The notes under the pieces are model-generated. The model saw nothing but the letters and a program-made list of their open reading frames with translations, made no database searches and had not been told where the DNA came from. From Erwinia pyrifoliae DSM 12163 (GTDB lineage Bacteria; Pseudomonadota; Gammaproteobacteria; Enterobacterales; Enterobacteriaceae), in assembly GCF_000026985.1 (NCBI RefSeq), contig NC_017390.1, positions 2,607,284 to 2,669,710 of the forward strand: a DNA stretch of 62,427 nucleotides, read 5' to 3'. A program made the translations under genes and the position numbers. Positions within the stretch are counted from its first letter, which is position 1; each line of letters opens with the position of its first letter. Below, one piece after another: positions 1-9,112 of this stretch.

Positions 1-464
1 TCTTCCTTGCTCACCGGACGGAGCACCCCAAAGGGATTCTGAACCGACACCACTCGGTAGAAACCCAGCAGGTCTGACACCAGATCCTCACCACTAAAAC
101 CGCTGTCAGTCACCAGGTTATTGGGAAACGAACCCTGGAACGCCTCGAACTTGCGCGCCATCGTCATCATCATCGCCAGCGCAATGCTTTTCTGTTCCCA
201 GTGAGGTCGCCCGCGCCGGATACGCCAAGTCATCACCTTCCCCGAACGGAATAGTCCATATGCCGATGTCATCCCCTGAGAGTACCTTACGTCATAAAAA
301 TCTTTTCCAGAGGATTCTCCCCGTGAAATCTGACTCAAAAGATCACGAATATCAGTTCCCTGTGCATAACCCAAATCCACCCAGCCAAGCACCTCCGTGT
401 AAACTATCCCGTACTTAGCTGTGCTTGCATCGCTACCATCAATAATTTCCGTTCGCTTACTCAT
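1..464 (-). CDS. hypothetical protein, 3' end outside window
   Basis: An open frame of 154 codons runs from an ATG at 464 off the left edge of the window, so the C-terminus is missing. The start follows a GGAAGG ribosome-binding site 8-13 bases upstream. The visible protein begins MSKRTEIIDGSDAST and contains the segments GWVDLGYAQGTDI and PNNLVTDSGFSGEDLVSDLLGFYR. There is no signal peptide or clear membrane segment. I do not recognise the family. The Asp/His-poor, charged character and its accessory position resemble proteins of mobile or secretion-associated islands, but this is only an impression. Function is unassigned. Confidence 0.6.
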   Translation of the reverse strand, partial: MSKRTEIIDGSDASTAKYGIVYTEVLGWVDLGYAQGTDIRDLLSQISRGESSGKDFYDVRYSQGMTSAYGLFRSGKVMTWRIRRGRPHWEQKSIALAMMMTMARKFEAFQGSFPNNLVTDSGFSGEDLVSDLLGFYRVVSVQNPFGVLRPVSKE

Positions 465-503
465 CCGGAATATCCCTTCCCTTGTTGATTTACTGAGGCC
501 TGA

Positions 504-668
504 TTTACCATAACATCCGCCCGGCTGAACACCCACTTCCCGGCAATTCCGCATAGCAATATCGTCTTCTGCGGCGAAGGCATTATCTATTCCGCGCCGC
601 ATAACCGCAAGGTGACCGGCTATCGCCGCGCTGAAAACTGGCAGGATATTGCCACCATGTTATTGTAA
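504..668 (+). pseudogene. C-terminal protein remnant, no start codon
   Basis: Between two stop codons lies a 54-codon open frame with no start codon at its beginning. Its second half (SNIVFCGEGIIYSAPHNRK, then VTGYRRAENWQDIATMLL) reads like the natural C-terminus of a folded protein rather than random translation. I cannot name the parent family. It probably marks the scar of a deletion at the boundary between the accessory segment on the left and the hut cluster. Confidence 0.3.
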
Positions 669-708
669 TTCGCTGGTGAAAAAGGCGTGAAACCTCGCGC
701 CTGATGTA

Positions 709-1503
709 CTACGCCGGGCGGCGATGATGCTGCAACATCGTCTCCATCAGCTGTTTTAGCAGCGGCTGTACGCGCTGCGCTTTATCAGTACGCCAGGCAA
801 AAGGCGGATGCTCATCCATATAGTTACACTGCGCCAGTTCAAGCTGTAATGCGTGCTGATTCTGCTGCGGCTTACCGTAGGCGCGGGTAATATATCCCCC
901 TTTAAAACGCCCGTTCAGAACCCAGTTGAACTCTGACTGCGCTGCGCAGCATTGGGTCAGCCGCTGCGCCAGCGCGGGCGTGCAGCTGGCACCGTCATGG
1001 GTTCCCAGATTGATATCAGGCAACCGGCCATCAAACAGGCGCGGCACCTGTGAAGCAATAGAGTGGGCGTCAAAAAGCAGCGCATAGCCAAACCGCCGTT
1101 TGATCTGCGCCAGCTCATGCTGGATTTTGTCGTGGTAAGGCTGCCAGATCTGCCGTAGCCAGTCGTTACGTTGCTGATGTCCCGGCGTCATACCCGGCTT
1201 AAAGGTTGGCGTACCGTCAAACAGCGTTTCCGGATAAAGCCCTGTGGTCGCAGTGGTATAAAGCGCCCGATCGTCCGGCGGGCGGTTAAGGTCAATGACA
1301 AATCGTGAGTAGTTCGCTGACAGCACGCTCACCCCCATCTCACGGGCAAAATCATACAGCTGGGGAATATACCAGTCGGTATCCGGCAGGCTGCGCGCTT
1401 CATCACTAAGCCCGGCCTCGACCTCCGGCGTAAGCCGGGTGCCCGCATGCGGAATACTGAGTAGCAGCGGCAGTTTACCAGCACTGAATTGATACGCGTT
1501 CAT
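709..1503 (-). CDS. hutG: N-formylglutamate deformylase HutG
   Basis: This 264-residue cytoplasmic enzyme hydrolyses N-formyl-L-glutamate to glutamate and formate, the last step of the histidine pathway that runs through HutF. Family motifs are visible: the metal-binding stretch [15 protein letters not shown] near the N-terminus, DTDWYI around residue 42, [15 protein letters not shown] around 60-75 and [10 protein letters not shown] around 142. Length fits the family. Its start codon overlaps the hutI stop by four bases, so it is the downstream gene of a hutI-hutG unit and is translationally coupled. Nothing is missing. Confidence 0.93.
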   Translation of the reverse strand: MNAYQFSAGKLPLLLSIPHAGTRLTPEVEAGLSDEARSLPDTDWYIPQLYDFAREMGVSVLSANYSRFVIDLNRPPDDRALYTTATTGLYPETLFDGTPTFKPGMTPGHQQRNDWLRQIWQPYHDKIQHELAQIKRRFGYALLFDAHSIASQVPRLFDGRLPDINLGTHDGASCTPALAQRLTQCCAAQSEFNWVLNGRFKGGYITRAYGKPQQNQHALQLELAQCNYMDEHPPFAWRTDKAQRVQPLLKQLMETMLQHHRRPA

Positions 1504-2717
1504 CGTTCTTCTCCACGGAAAATCACCCGGCAGGGCAGCTGCCCGCCCAGCCAGTAAACCAGTTCGGCCGGGCGTGCCAGCGGCCAGTGGACAAAATCGG
1601 CCATTTTCCCGCTTTCCAGCGAGCCGATGCGCTGCGCCAGGCCCAGCGCGCGCGCGGCGTGCAACGTCACTCCGGCCAGCGCTTCTTCAGGCGTCATGCC
1701 AAACAGCGTACAGCCCATATTCATCATCAGCCGTAACGACAGAGCGGGCGATGTGCCGGGATTGGCATCGCTGGCCAGCGCCATCGGAACCTGATAGCGA
1801 CGAAACAGCTCCACCGGGGGGCGCTGTTTTTCACGCAGCAGATAGAAAGCACCAGGCAGCAGCACCGCCACCGTGCCGTGCTGCGCCATCGCCGCAACGT
1901 CACTTTCCGTGGCGTACTCAACATGGTCGGCAGACAGGGCGTCAAATTCAGCCGCCAGCGTACTGCCGCCCAGCGATGAGAGCTGCTCCGCATGCAGCTT
2001 CAGCGCGAAGCCCAATGCTTTAGCGGCGATAAACACCCGCCTCACCTGGTCAGGCGAGAAGGCCAGATGTTCGCAAAAGGCATCCACCGCGTCCGCCAGC
2101 CCAACTGCTGCCACCTGCGGCAGCAGCTGGTCACAAATCACATCAACCCACGCCTCGGGGTCTTGCTGGTGCTCCGGCGGTATCGCATGGGCGGCCAGAC
2201 AGGTGGCCTGGATCTGCACAGGCACCTGCTGCGCCAGCTGGCGGATGGCCTGCAACATGCGCAGTTCGCTGGCGACCTCCAGCCCGTAGCCGGATTTAAT
2301 TTCAACGGTCGTCACCCCCTCCGCCAGCAAATGTTGTAAGCGCTGCCGGGCGCCGTCCACCAGCTCGTTCTGCGTGGCGCTGCGCGTGGCGCGCACCGTG
2401 GCGAGGATCCCGCCACCCTGTGCGGCAATCTCGCTGTAGCTAACGCCGTTAAGACGCTGCTCAAACTCATCACTGCGGTCGCCGCCAAACACCAGATGCG
2501 TATGGCAATCCACCAGTCCGGGGGTGACGATCCCCCCTCCAAGATCGGTTCGCTGGCGAGCCTGAATATGCGCCGAATCCGCATAAGGGCCGACCCAGAC
2601 AATCCGTTCGCCGCTGACCGCTATCGCACCCTGCTCAATGATGCCGTAGCATCCGCCCTGCATGGTGACAATATTCGCCCCGAACCATAAATGGTCACAG
2701 CTGAGTTGCTGGTTCAT
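1500..2717 (-). CDS. hutI: imidazolonepropionase HutI
   Basis: HutI opens the ring of 4-imidazolone-5-propionate to give N-formimino-L-glutamate. It is a metal-dependent amidohydrolase; the metal motif [11 protein letters not shown] (about residues 68-78), [19 protein letters not shown] and SDANPGTSP are all present. I chose the ATG at 2717 (405 residues) over one 21 bases upstream because GGGAG lies seven bases before it and the protein then begins like other HutI proteins. It is divergent from hutF across an 80-base gap holding a HutC-like palindrome and leads the hutI-hutG unit. Confidence 0.93.
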   Translation of the reverse strand: MNQQLSCDHLWFGANIVTMQGGCYGIIEQGAIAVSGERIVWVGPYADSAHIQARQRTDLGGGIVTPGLVDCHTHLVFGGDRSDEFEQRLNGVSYSEIAAQGGGILATVRATRSATQNELVDGARQRLQHLLAEGVTTVEIKSGYGLEVASELRMLQAIRQLAQQVPVQIQATCLAAHAIPPEHQQDPEAWVDVICDQLLPQVAAVGLADAVDAFCEHLAFSPDQVRRVFIAAKALGFALKLHAEQLSSLGGSTLAAEFDALSADHVEYATESDVAAMAQHGTVAVLLPGAFYLLREKQRPPVELFRRYQVPMALASDANPGTSPALSLRLMMNMGCTLFGMTPEEALAGVTLHAARALGLAQRIGSLESGKMADFVHWPLARPAELVYWLGGQLPCRVIFRGEER

Positions 2718-2765
2718 CCGTTCTCCCACGTTGTGCACTTTACTGTTGAATTATAAGTATGTATA

Positions 2766-2775
2766 TGTATATACA
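2766..2775. promoter_or_regulatory. HutC-like operator between hutI and hutF
   Basis: The perfect palindrome TGTATATACA lies between the divergent hutI and hutF starts, inside an AT-rich run of TAT repeats. It matches the TGTA..TACA core described for HutC-type GntR repressors and resembles the sites near hutH in this window. Assignment rests on motif and position only. Confidence 0.55.
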
Positions 2776-2798
2776 ACCTCATTGCACAGGAAGCAACC

Positions 2799-4154
2799 AT
2801 GACTCGCTTTTTTGCGCCACGCGCACTTATGGCCGATGGCTGGCAACATAACGTCCTTATCGAAGTCGATGCGCGGGGTTTTATCAGCGCAACCACCGCC
2901 AACGCTCAGCCACAGGATGCGCAGCATCTTAATGGCAGCGTGCTGCCAGCGATGGCAAATCTGCATTCCCATGCCTTTCAACGGGCAATGGCCGGAATGG
3001 CGGAAGTGGCAGGTCATCCGCACGACAGTTTCTGGAGCTGGCGTGAACTGATGTACCGCATGGTACAGCGCCTGACCCCGCAGCAGGTCGGGGCCATTGC
3101 TGCCCATCTGTACGTCGATATGCTGAAAGGCGGCTACACCCAGGTGGCGGAATTCCACTATCTGCACCACCAGCCCGACGGGCAGCCCTACCCCGATGAC
3201 GCCATGCTACACCAGCTGATAACTGCCGCAGAACGCAGCGGCATCGGCCTGACGTTGCTGCCGGTGTTGTACAGCTATGCCGGTTTCGGCAGCCAGCCAG
3301 CCCAGGCGGGACAGAAACGCTTTATCCAGGATGCGCAAAGCTATCTGGCGCAACAGCAGCGCCTGCAACAAATGATTAAGGCCAGACCGCTGCATAATCA
3401 GGGCCTGTGCTTCCATTCACTGCGCGCCGTCGATAAGCAGCAGATGCAGGAAGTGCTGGCGGGTAGTGGGCAACATCTGCCGGTGCATATTCACATCGCC
3501 GAACAGGAAAAAGAGGTCAGCGACTGCATGGCATGGAGCGGCGAACGCCCGGTCAGCTGGCTGCTGGACCGTTTCAAGGTTGATGCACGCTGGTGCCTGA
3601 TCCACGCCACGCACCTTAGCCAGCAGGAAATCAGCCGTCTGGCCGCCAGCCAGGCGGTGGTTGGTCTGTGCCCGACCACCGAAGCCAATCTCGGCGACGG
3701 TATTTTCCCCGCCGGCGACTATATCGCGCAGAATGGCCGCTGGGGAATTGGCTCCGACAGTCATGTTTCCCTGGACGTGGTGGAAGAGCTGCGCTGGCTG
3801 GAATATGCGCAACGGCTGCGCGACCGCCGCCGCAACCGCATTGTCACGCCACAGCAGCCAGCGGTTGGCGAAGTGCTGTTTCAGCAGGCGCTGACGGGGG
3901 GCGCTCAGGCCTGTGGGGTAAAGACGGGCAGCCTGCAACCGGGTTATCGGGCCGACTGGCTGGTTCTGAGCAACGACGCGCTACTCGCCAGCACCGCCGA
4001 TAGCGCTCTGCTTAATCGCTGGCTGTTTGCCGGTAATCGCGCGCAAATTCAGGATGTGTTTGTCGCCGGGCAGCAGCGTATCCATGCCGGGCAGCATGCG
4101 CAGCAGGCGCAGATTGATGCCGATCTGCGTCATGCACTGGCGGAACTGCAATGA
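2799..4154 (+). CDS. hutF: formimidoylglutamate deiminase HutF
   Basis: HutF removes ammonia from N-formimino-L-glutamate to give N-formylglutamate, the substrate of HutG. The 451-residue protein is an amidohydrolase-superfamily member: NLHSHAFQRAMAG near residue 55, EFHYLHH near 115, HIHIAEQ near 230, IHATHLS near 270 and GSDSHVSLD near 322 supply metal and substrate ligands. Its presence with hutG shows the five-step pathway, not the HutG-formiminoglutamase branch. The ATG follows CAGGAAG by six bases. Its stop overlaps the hutD start by four bases. Confidence 0.93.
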   Translation: MTRFFAPRALMADGWQHNVLIEVDARGFISATTANAQPQDAQHLNGSVLPAMANLHSHAFQRAMAGMAEVAGHPHDSFWSWRELMYRMVQRLTPQQVGAIAAHLYVDMLKGGYTQVAEFHYLHHQPDGQPYPDDAMLHQLITAAERSGIGLTLLPVLYSYAGFGSQPAQAGQKRFIQDAQSYLAQQQRLQQMIKARPLHNQGLCFHSLRAVDKQQMQEVLAGSGQHLPVHIHIAEQEKEVSDCMAWSGERPVSWLLDRFKVDARWCLIHATHLSQQEISRLAASQAVVGLCPTTEANLGDGIFPAGDYIAQNGRWGIGSDSHVSLDVVEELRWLEYAQRLRDRRRNRIVTPQQPAVGEVLFQQALTGGAQACGVKTGSLQPGYRADWLVLSNDALLASTADSALLNRWLFAGNRAQIQDVFVAGQQRIHAGQHAQQAQIDADLRHALAELQ

Positions 4155-4693
4155 TCCATCCCTATGACAGCCGCACTCTGCCGGTTAGCCGCTGGCGTAA
4201 CGGCGGAGGAGAGACGCGGGAAATTATCAGCTTTCCCGCCGGCGTGGAGGATTTCGATTGGCGTATCAGCATTGCCACCATCGCCGCCGACGGCGATTTT
4301 TCGCTATTTCCGGGCGTGGATCGCATCATCACTCTGCTGAACGGCGGGGTCGCGCTCTACCGCAAGGACAGGCTCTACCAGCGTCTGGTGCTGAATCAGC
4401 CTTTTGCCTTTGCCGGGGAAGAGAGCATCAAGGCGCGTATTATCGGTAACAGCAGCAGCGATTTTAATATTATGGTGCGGCGCGACCGCTTCCGGGCGCT
4501 GGCAGGCGTCAGCCACCAACCCCTGACGCCCGTTACAACCGGCGGCGTGGCCTATGTTATTTCAGGGCGCTGGCAGCATGGGGAAACCCGGCTGTCGGCC
4601 GGTCAGGGGGCGTGGTGGCAGCATGATGCGGAAACCTTTGTCCCCCTCTGCGCAGATGCGCAGCTGTTATGGGCAACGATCGTGCCCCGGTAA
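4151..4693 (+). CDS. hutD: HutD family protein
   Basis: This 180-residue cupin-fold protein is coupled to hutF by an ATGA overlap. HutD proteins are conserved in hut operons and are thought to bind a pathway intermediate such as formylglutamate and limit pathway flux, though no catalytic role is established. The N-terminal SRWRNGGGETREI and FDWRISIATIAADGDFS segments are typical of the family. It converges on hutC with a four-base gap, leaving no room for a terminator. Confidence 0.88.
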   Translation: MIHPYDSRTLPVSRWRNGGGETREIISFPAGVEDFDWRISIATIAADGDFSLFPGVDRIITLLNGGVALYRKDRLYQRLVLNQPFAFAGEESIKARIIGNSSSDFNIMVRRDRFRALAGVSHQPLTPVTTGGVAYVISGRWQHGETRLSAGQGAWWQHDAETFVPLCADAQLLWATIVPR

Positions 4694-4696
4694 ACA

Positions 4697-5452
4697 TCAG
4701 CCGTGGCCTTTAAAACGCCCCAGCAGCTGATAACGTGAACCAGGATAAAGAAGGCGGGCATAGGTAACGATTTTGCCGTCGCTCCAGGTCTGGCGACGGA
4801 TCAACAGACAGGGATCCTGCGCCGCAATCGCCAGATGCTGGCACTGGCTGGCGTCCGGCAGTACGGCTTCGACAATATGCTCGCCTGCAGTCAGCGGTGC
4901 CACCTGCATCAGATAGGTGTAGGGCGTAACGCTGGGGTAATCCTGTTGCAGATAATCAGGTGCCATCAGCGGATTGACGAGGCGGTCTTCCAGCTGTACC
5001 GGCAGTTCGTTTTCAAAATGCACCATCAGCGAGTGAAATACCGGCTGCCCGGTGCTTAAGCCCAGCATGGCCGCCTGCTCCGGGTTTGCTTTACTTTCGC
5101 CAAGCGTCAATATTTTACAACTGTGGCGATGACCGCGCTCGGCGATCTCTTCAGCAATATTATGCACTTCCAACATGGCGGTGTAGCCCTTCATCTGCGC
5201 GACAAAGGTGCCTACCCCCTGCATACGCATCAGATACCCTTCACTGGTCAGCTCGCGTAGCGCACGGTTAATCGTCATGCGACTGACGCCAAGCTCGTTC
5301 ACCAACTCGCTTTCTGAAGGTACGCGCTGATTGGGCTGCCATATTCCTTCGCTAATCTGACTGACAATGGCCTCTTTCACACGTTGATAAATCGGAGCAG
5401 GTCGATCGCTCATTGCTGCTGAAAGTTGAGAAATGGCGGTCTGGCGGACCAT
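4697..5452 (-). CDS. hutC: histidine utilisation repressor HutC
   Basis: HutC is a GntR-family repressor of hut genes that is released by urocanate. The 251-residue protein has an N-terminal winged helix (about residues 20-85, with PSESELVNELGVSRMTINRA) and a C-terminal UTRA ligand-binding domain (about 105-245). The ATG at 5452 is preceded by AAGGA at a seven-base spacing; an internal ATG 13 codons later is possible but lacks such a site. It faces away from hutH across a 291-base region that holds three HutC-like half-palindromes, consistent with autoregulation. Confidence 0.92.
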   Translation of the reverse strand: MVRQTAISQLSAAMSDRPAPIYQRVKEAIVSQISEGIWQPNQRVPSESELVNELGVSRMTINRALRELTSEGYLMRMQGVGTFVAQMKGYTAMLEVHNIAEEIAERGHRHSCKILTLGESKANPEQAAMLGLSTGQPVFHSLMVHFENELPVQLEDRLVNPLMAPDYLQQDYPSVTPYTYLMQVAPLTAGEHIVEAVLPDASQCQHLAIAAQDPCLLIRRQTWSDGKIVTYARLLYPGSRYQLLGRFKGHG

Positions 5453-5504
5453 AACGAATTCCTTGTTGTCGTAATAGCCGCAGTTTACTGGCTAAAATCC
5501 GATA

Positions 5505-5516
5505 TGTATAGACATG
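5505..5516. promoter_or_regulatory. HutC-like site 1 upstream of hutC
   Basis: TGTATAGACATG lies 52 bases before the hutC start and differs by one base from the two TGTATAGACAAG copies nearer hutH. It is suitably placed for autorepression of hutC. The call rests on repetition of the motif in this intergenic region. Confidence 0.5.
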
Positions 5517-5640
5517 TGGGATGCCACCCTGTGTGGCACGGCGAACCATAAAGGTGCAGCCCACCGACGACGGATGTATTAGTCGCCGCGCCGTTCTTAG
5601 CCTGGCATTTTGTGAGCGAGCTTGCACAACCCTTTCCAGT

Positions 5641-5652
5641 TGTATAGACAAG
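5641..5652. promoter_or_regulatory. HutC-like site 2 upstream of hutH
   Basis: TGTATAGACAAG occurs here and its exact reverse complement occurs at 5723-5734, so the two face each other around the hutH promoter region. A second near-match, ATTATACAAA, follows immediately, giving a TTGTATA...TATACAA symmetry. This is the expected geometry for an operator controlling hutHU. Confidence 0.55.
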
Positions 5653-5675
5653 ATTATACAAATGTGATTCACTCA

Positions 5676-5720
5676 GAGTCATTCAAACAAGAGTCATTCA
5701 AACAAGAGTCATTGCAAACA
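5676..5720. repeat. 15-bp tandem repeat, nearly three copies
   Basis: The unit GAGTCATTCAAACAA occurs twice exactly (5676-5690, 5691-5705) and a third time with changes (5706-5720). The array sits between the two inverted HutC-like sites and just upstream of hutH. It may set the spacing of operator or promoter elements, or be slippage-prone DNA. Confidence 0.8.
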
Positions 5721-5722
5721 TA

Positions 5723-5734
5723 CTTGTCTATACA
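5723..5734. promoter_or_regulatory. HutC-like site 3 next to hutH start
   Basis: CTTGTCTATACA is the exact reverse complement of the site at 5641-5652. It ends ten bases before the hutH ATG and touches the AGGAG ribosome-binding site, so bound repressor would block initiation. Confidence 0.55.
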
Positions 5735-5743
5735 GGAGCAAAC

Positions 5744-7294
5744 ATGTCACTGACCGCGCATCACTGCCTGCTGACCCCGGGAAAGGTCGACCTCGCCACC
5801 CTCAAATCTATTTATCGCGGCGGGGTTACCCTGGCGCTGGACGCCGCCTCACGCCACCGAATTCAGCAGGCACACGCCACGGTGGCGGATATCGTCCGTT
5901 CGGGCAAAGTGACCTACGGGATTAACACCGGTTTTGGCAAACTGGCCCAGACCACCATTCCCGCCGGGCGTCTTGCTGAACTGCAACGTAACCTGGTGCT
6001 GTCACACAGCGTGGGTCTGGGCGATTTACTGCCGGATGACGTGGTGCGACTGATCGTGGCGACGAAAGTGATTAGCCTGGCACGCGGCCACTCCGGCATC
6101 CGCATGGAACTGGTTGACGCGTTGATCTCCCTGTTCAACGCCGGCGTAATGCCCTGCATTCCGGAGAAAGGCTCGGTCGGTGCCTCGGGGGATCTGGCTC
6201 CGCTGGCGCATCTGTCGCTGATGCTGCTGGGCGAAGGCGAAGTGCGCGTGGCGGGTAAACTGCTGCCTGCTACGCAAGGTTTAGCCCTGGCCGGGCTGCA
6301 ACCCTTTGTTCTCGGCCCGAAAGAGGGGCTGGCATTGCTGAACGGCACCCAGGTATCCACGGCGCTGGCTTTACGCGGCCTGTTTGAGGGTGAGAATGTG
6401 TTCGCCGCCGGACTGGTGGCAGGCGCACTGTCGCTGGAGGCGATCAAAGGCTCGGTTAAACCCTTCGACAGGCGCATTCATGAAGCGCGTGGCCAGCAAG
6501 GGCAAATTGCCGTTGCTGCTGCCGTTGCCGACCTGCTGGAAGGCAGTCATATACTGGCTTCCCACGCGAACTGCGGGCGCGTGCAGGATCCCTACTCCAT
6601 TCGCTGTGTACCCCAGGTGATGGGGGCCTGCCTTGATAACCTCAACCACGCGGCGCGCGTGTTGCAAATTGAAGCCAATGCCGCTTCCGATAATCCGCTG
6701 GTGTTCCCCGACAGCGGAGAAGTGATCTCCGGTGGTAACTTCCACGCCGAGCCGGTGGCGTTTGCCGCCGATATTATCGCGCTGGCGGTGGCGGAAATCG
6801 GGGCGATCTCAGAGCGCCGCATGGCGCTGCTGCTGGACAGCGGCCTCTCCGGTCTGCCGCCGTTCCTGGTCAATGACGGCGGGGTGAACTCCGGCTTTAT
6901 GATAGCCCAGGTCACCGCCGCCGCGCTGGCCTCAGAAAACAAATCTCTCGCCCATCCGGGTAGCGTTGACAGCCTGCCGACCTCCGCCAACCAGGAAGAT
7001 CACGTATCGATGGCAACCTATGCCGCCCGTCGCCTCGGCGCTATGTGCTTCAACAGCGCCGCCGTGGTGGGCATTGAGGCGATGGCCGCCGCGCAAGGCA
7101 TTGATTTTCATCTTCCTCTCACCAGTTCACCGCAGCTGGAACAGGTGATAATGGCTCTGCGCGAACGCGTCACATTTCTGGAAAAAGACCGCCTGATGGC
7201 ACCGGATATCGAACAAATGCGCCAGTGGGCCAGCGGCGACAGCTGGCCGGATGCCGTTGCCGCGCTGCAACCGACACGCGCTCTTACATTCTGA
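5744..7294 (+). CDS. hutH: histidine ammonia-lyase HutH
   Basis: HutH deaminates L-histidine to urocanate, the first step of the pathway. The 516-residue protein carries the ASG triad (about residues 147-149, in [14 protein letters not shown]) that cyclises to the MIO electrophile, and the [10 protein letters not shown] stretch at 59-68 typical of aromatic ammonia-lyases. AGGAG lies seven bases before the ATG. It leads the hutH-hutU unit and has the operator cluster directly upstream. Confidence 0.96.
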   Translation: MSLTAHHCLLTPGKVDLATLKSIYRGGVTLALDAASRHRIQQAHATVADIVRSGKVTYGINTGFGKLAQTTIPAGRLAELQRNLVLSHSVGLGDLLPDDVVRLIVATKVISLARGHSGIRMELVDALISLFNAGVMPCIPEKGSVGASGDLAPLAHLSLMLLGEGEVRVAGKLLPATQGLALAGLQPFVLGPKEGLALLNGTQVSTALALRGLFEGENVFAAGLVAGALSLEAIKGSVKPFDRRIHEARGQQGQIAVAAAVADLLEGSHILASHANCGRVQDPYSIRCVPQVMGACLDNLNHAARVLQIEANAASDNPLVFPDSGEVISGGNFHAEPVAFAADIIALAVAEIGAISERRMALLLDSGLSGLPPFLVNDGGVNSGFMIAQVTAAALASENKSLAHPGSVDSLPTSANQEDHVSMATYAARRLGAMCFNSAAVVGIEAMAAAQGIDFHLPLTSSPQLEQVIMALRERVTFLEKDRLMAPDIEQMRQWASGDSWPDAVAALQPTRALTF

Positions 7295-7311
7295 TTTAAA
7301 AGGAGTAAAGC

Positions 7312-8997
7312 ATGACTGAATCCCTGAGCAACGCCGTTGCCCGTACCGTACGCGCCCCACACGGCAGCCAGCTGCACTGTGCCAACTGGCTGATAGAGGC
7401 GGCCTGGCGCATGATCCAAAATAACCTCGACCCGGACGTTGCCGAACGGCCCGAAGACCTGGTGGTGTATGGCGGCATCGGCAAAGCGGCGCGTAACTGG
7501 CAGTGCTTCGAGCAGATCCTTCGTTCGCTGCAGGCGCTACAGCCGGAAGAAACCCTGCTGGTGCAGTCCGGTAAACCGGTCGGGGTTTTCCGTACCCATG
7601 CGGATGCCCCGCGCGTGCTGATTGCCAACTCCAACCTGGTACCGCACTGGGCGAACTGGGACCACTTCCACCAGCTGGATAAAGCCGGCCTGATGATGTA
7701 CGGGCAGATGACCGCCGGGTCGTGGATCTACATTGGCGCACAGGGCATCGTACAGGGCACCTTCGAAACCTTTGTTGAAGCGGGCCGACAGCACTTTAAC
7801 GGCAACCTTGCGGGGCGCTGGATCCTGACCGCCGGGCTGGGCGGTATGGGCGGCGCACAGCCGCTGGCGGGGGTGCTGGCAGGTGCATCGGTACTGGCCA
7901 TTGAATGCCAGGAATCACGTATTGATTTCCGTCTGCGCACCCGCTATCTGGATCATAAAGCCTTCTCGATTGACGAGGCGCTGGCGCTGATTGCTAAAGC
8001 CAACGATGAAAAGCGTGCGATTTCCGTTGGCCTGCTGGGCAACGCCGCAGAGATCTTGCCTGAACTGGTGCAACGCGCCAAAGCCGGAGGGATGAAGCCG
8101 GATATTGTGACCGATCAAACCTCTGCCCACGATCCAATCAACGGCTATCTGCCCGCCGGGTGGGATTTGGCGCGCTGGGAATCAGAGCGTAAAACCGATG
8201 CCAAAGCGGTAGAAAAAGCCGCACGCGCCTCAATGGCCGTGCACGTCAGGGCGATGCTCGACTTCTGCCATATGGGCATTCCTACCGTTGACTACGGCAA
8301 CAATATCCGCCAGGTGGCGCTGGATGAAGGCGTGGAAAACGCCTTTGATTTCCCCGGCTTCGTCCCCGCCTATATCCGTCCGCTGTTTTGTGAAGGCAAA
8401 GGCCCGTTCCGCTGGGTGGCGCTTTCCGGTGACCCGGAGGATATCTATAAAACCGATGCAAAACTAAAAGAGCTGTTCCCGCAGCATCAGAACCTGCACC
8501 GCTGGCTGGACATGGCTCAGGAACGCATCGCCTTTCAGGGATTGCCGGCGCGCATCTGCTGGCTGGGGCTGGGTGAGCGTCATCTTGCCGGTCTGGCCTT
8601 CAATGAGATGGTGCGCAACGGCGAGCTGAAAGCGCCCGTGGTGATCGGCCGTGACCATCTTGACTGTGGATCGGTGGCATCGCCCAATCGTGAAACCGAA
8701 GCGATGAAAGATGGTTCCGATGCCGTTTCCGACTGGCCGCTGCTGAACGCCCTGCTGAATACCGCCGGCGGTGCCACTTGGGTCAGCCTGCATCACGGCG
8801 GCGGCGTGGGTATGGGCTTCTCACAGCATTCTGGCGTGGTGATTGTCTGTGACGGTAGCGAGGAAGCCGATCGGCGTATCGGGCGCGTGCTGTGGAACGA
8901 CCCGGCCACCGGCGTGATGCGCCATGCGGATGCAGGTTACGAACAGGCACAAGCCTGCGCCCGTGAACACCAGCTTAATCTGCCGATGATCCCCTAA
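7312..8997 (+). CDS. hutU: urocanate hydratase HutU
   Basis: HutU uses tightly bound NAD+ as an electrophile to hydrate urocanate to 4-imidazolone-5-propionate. The protein has 561 residues, the normal length. The dinucleotide-binding region ([14 protein letters not shown], about 178-191), the [14 protein letters not shown] stretch around 320-335 and [13 protein letters not shown] around 493-505 are intact. It starts 17 bases after hutH with AAGGAG upstream and is co-transcribed with it. Confidence 0.96.
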   Translation: MTESLSNAVARTVRAPHGSQLHCANWLIEAAWRMIQNNLDPDVAERPEDLVVYGGIGKAARNWQCFEQILRSLQALQPEETLLVQSGKPVGVFRTHADAPRVLIANSNLVPHWANWDHFHQLDKAGLMMYGQMTAGSWIYIGAQGIVQGTFETFVEAGRQHFNGNLAGRWILTAGLGGMGGAQPLAGVLAGASVLAIECQESRIDFRLRTRYLDHKAFSIDEALALIAKANDEKRAISVGLLGNAAEILPELVQRAKAGGMKPDIVTDQTSAHDPINGYLPAGWDLARWESERKTDAKAVEKAARASMAVHVRAMLDFCHMGIPTVDYGNNIRQVALDEGVENAFDFPGFVPAYIRPLFCEGKGPFRWVALSGDPEDIYKTDAKLKELFPQHQNLHRWLDMAQERIAFQGLPARICWLGLGERHLAGLAFNEMVRNGELKAPVVIGRDHLDCGSVASPNRETEAMKDGSDAVSDWPLLNALLNTAGGATWVSLHHGGGVGMGFSQHSGVVIVCDGSEEADRRIGRVLWNDPATGVMRHADAGYEQAQACAREHQLNLPMIP

Positions 8998-9002
8998 CCT
9001 AC

Positions 9003-9023
9003 ACGGGCCGCCTGCAGGCCCGT
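9003..9023 (+). terminator. hairpin after hutU
   Basis: ACGGGCC and GGCCCGT form a seven-base-pair stem with a seven-base loop just after the hutU stop. No run of T follows, so it may be a weak terminator or an mRNA 3'-end stabiliser. Confidence 0.45.
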
Positions 9024-9112
9024 CACATCAGATCTGCCCTTCCTGCAACATTTTATGCTAACTTCATTCTCTGCCCGCTAGCGGATAGCCCCCTGTACAG
9101 GAGAATTCCCCT

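Noticed and set aside
5622..5635. 14-base sequence TTGCACAACCCTTT shared with 39808-39821
   Set aside because: Several 14-base matches are expected by chance in a window of this size, and the flanks do not match.
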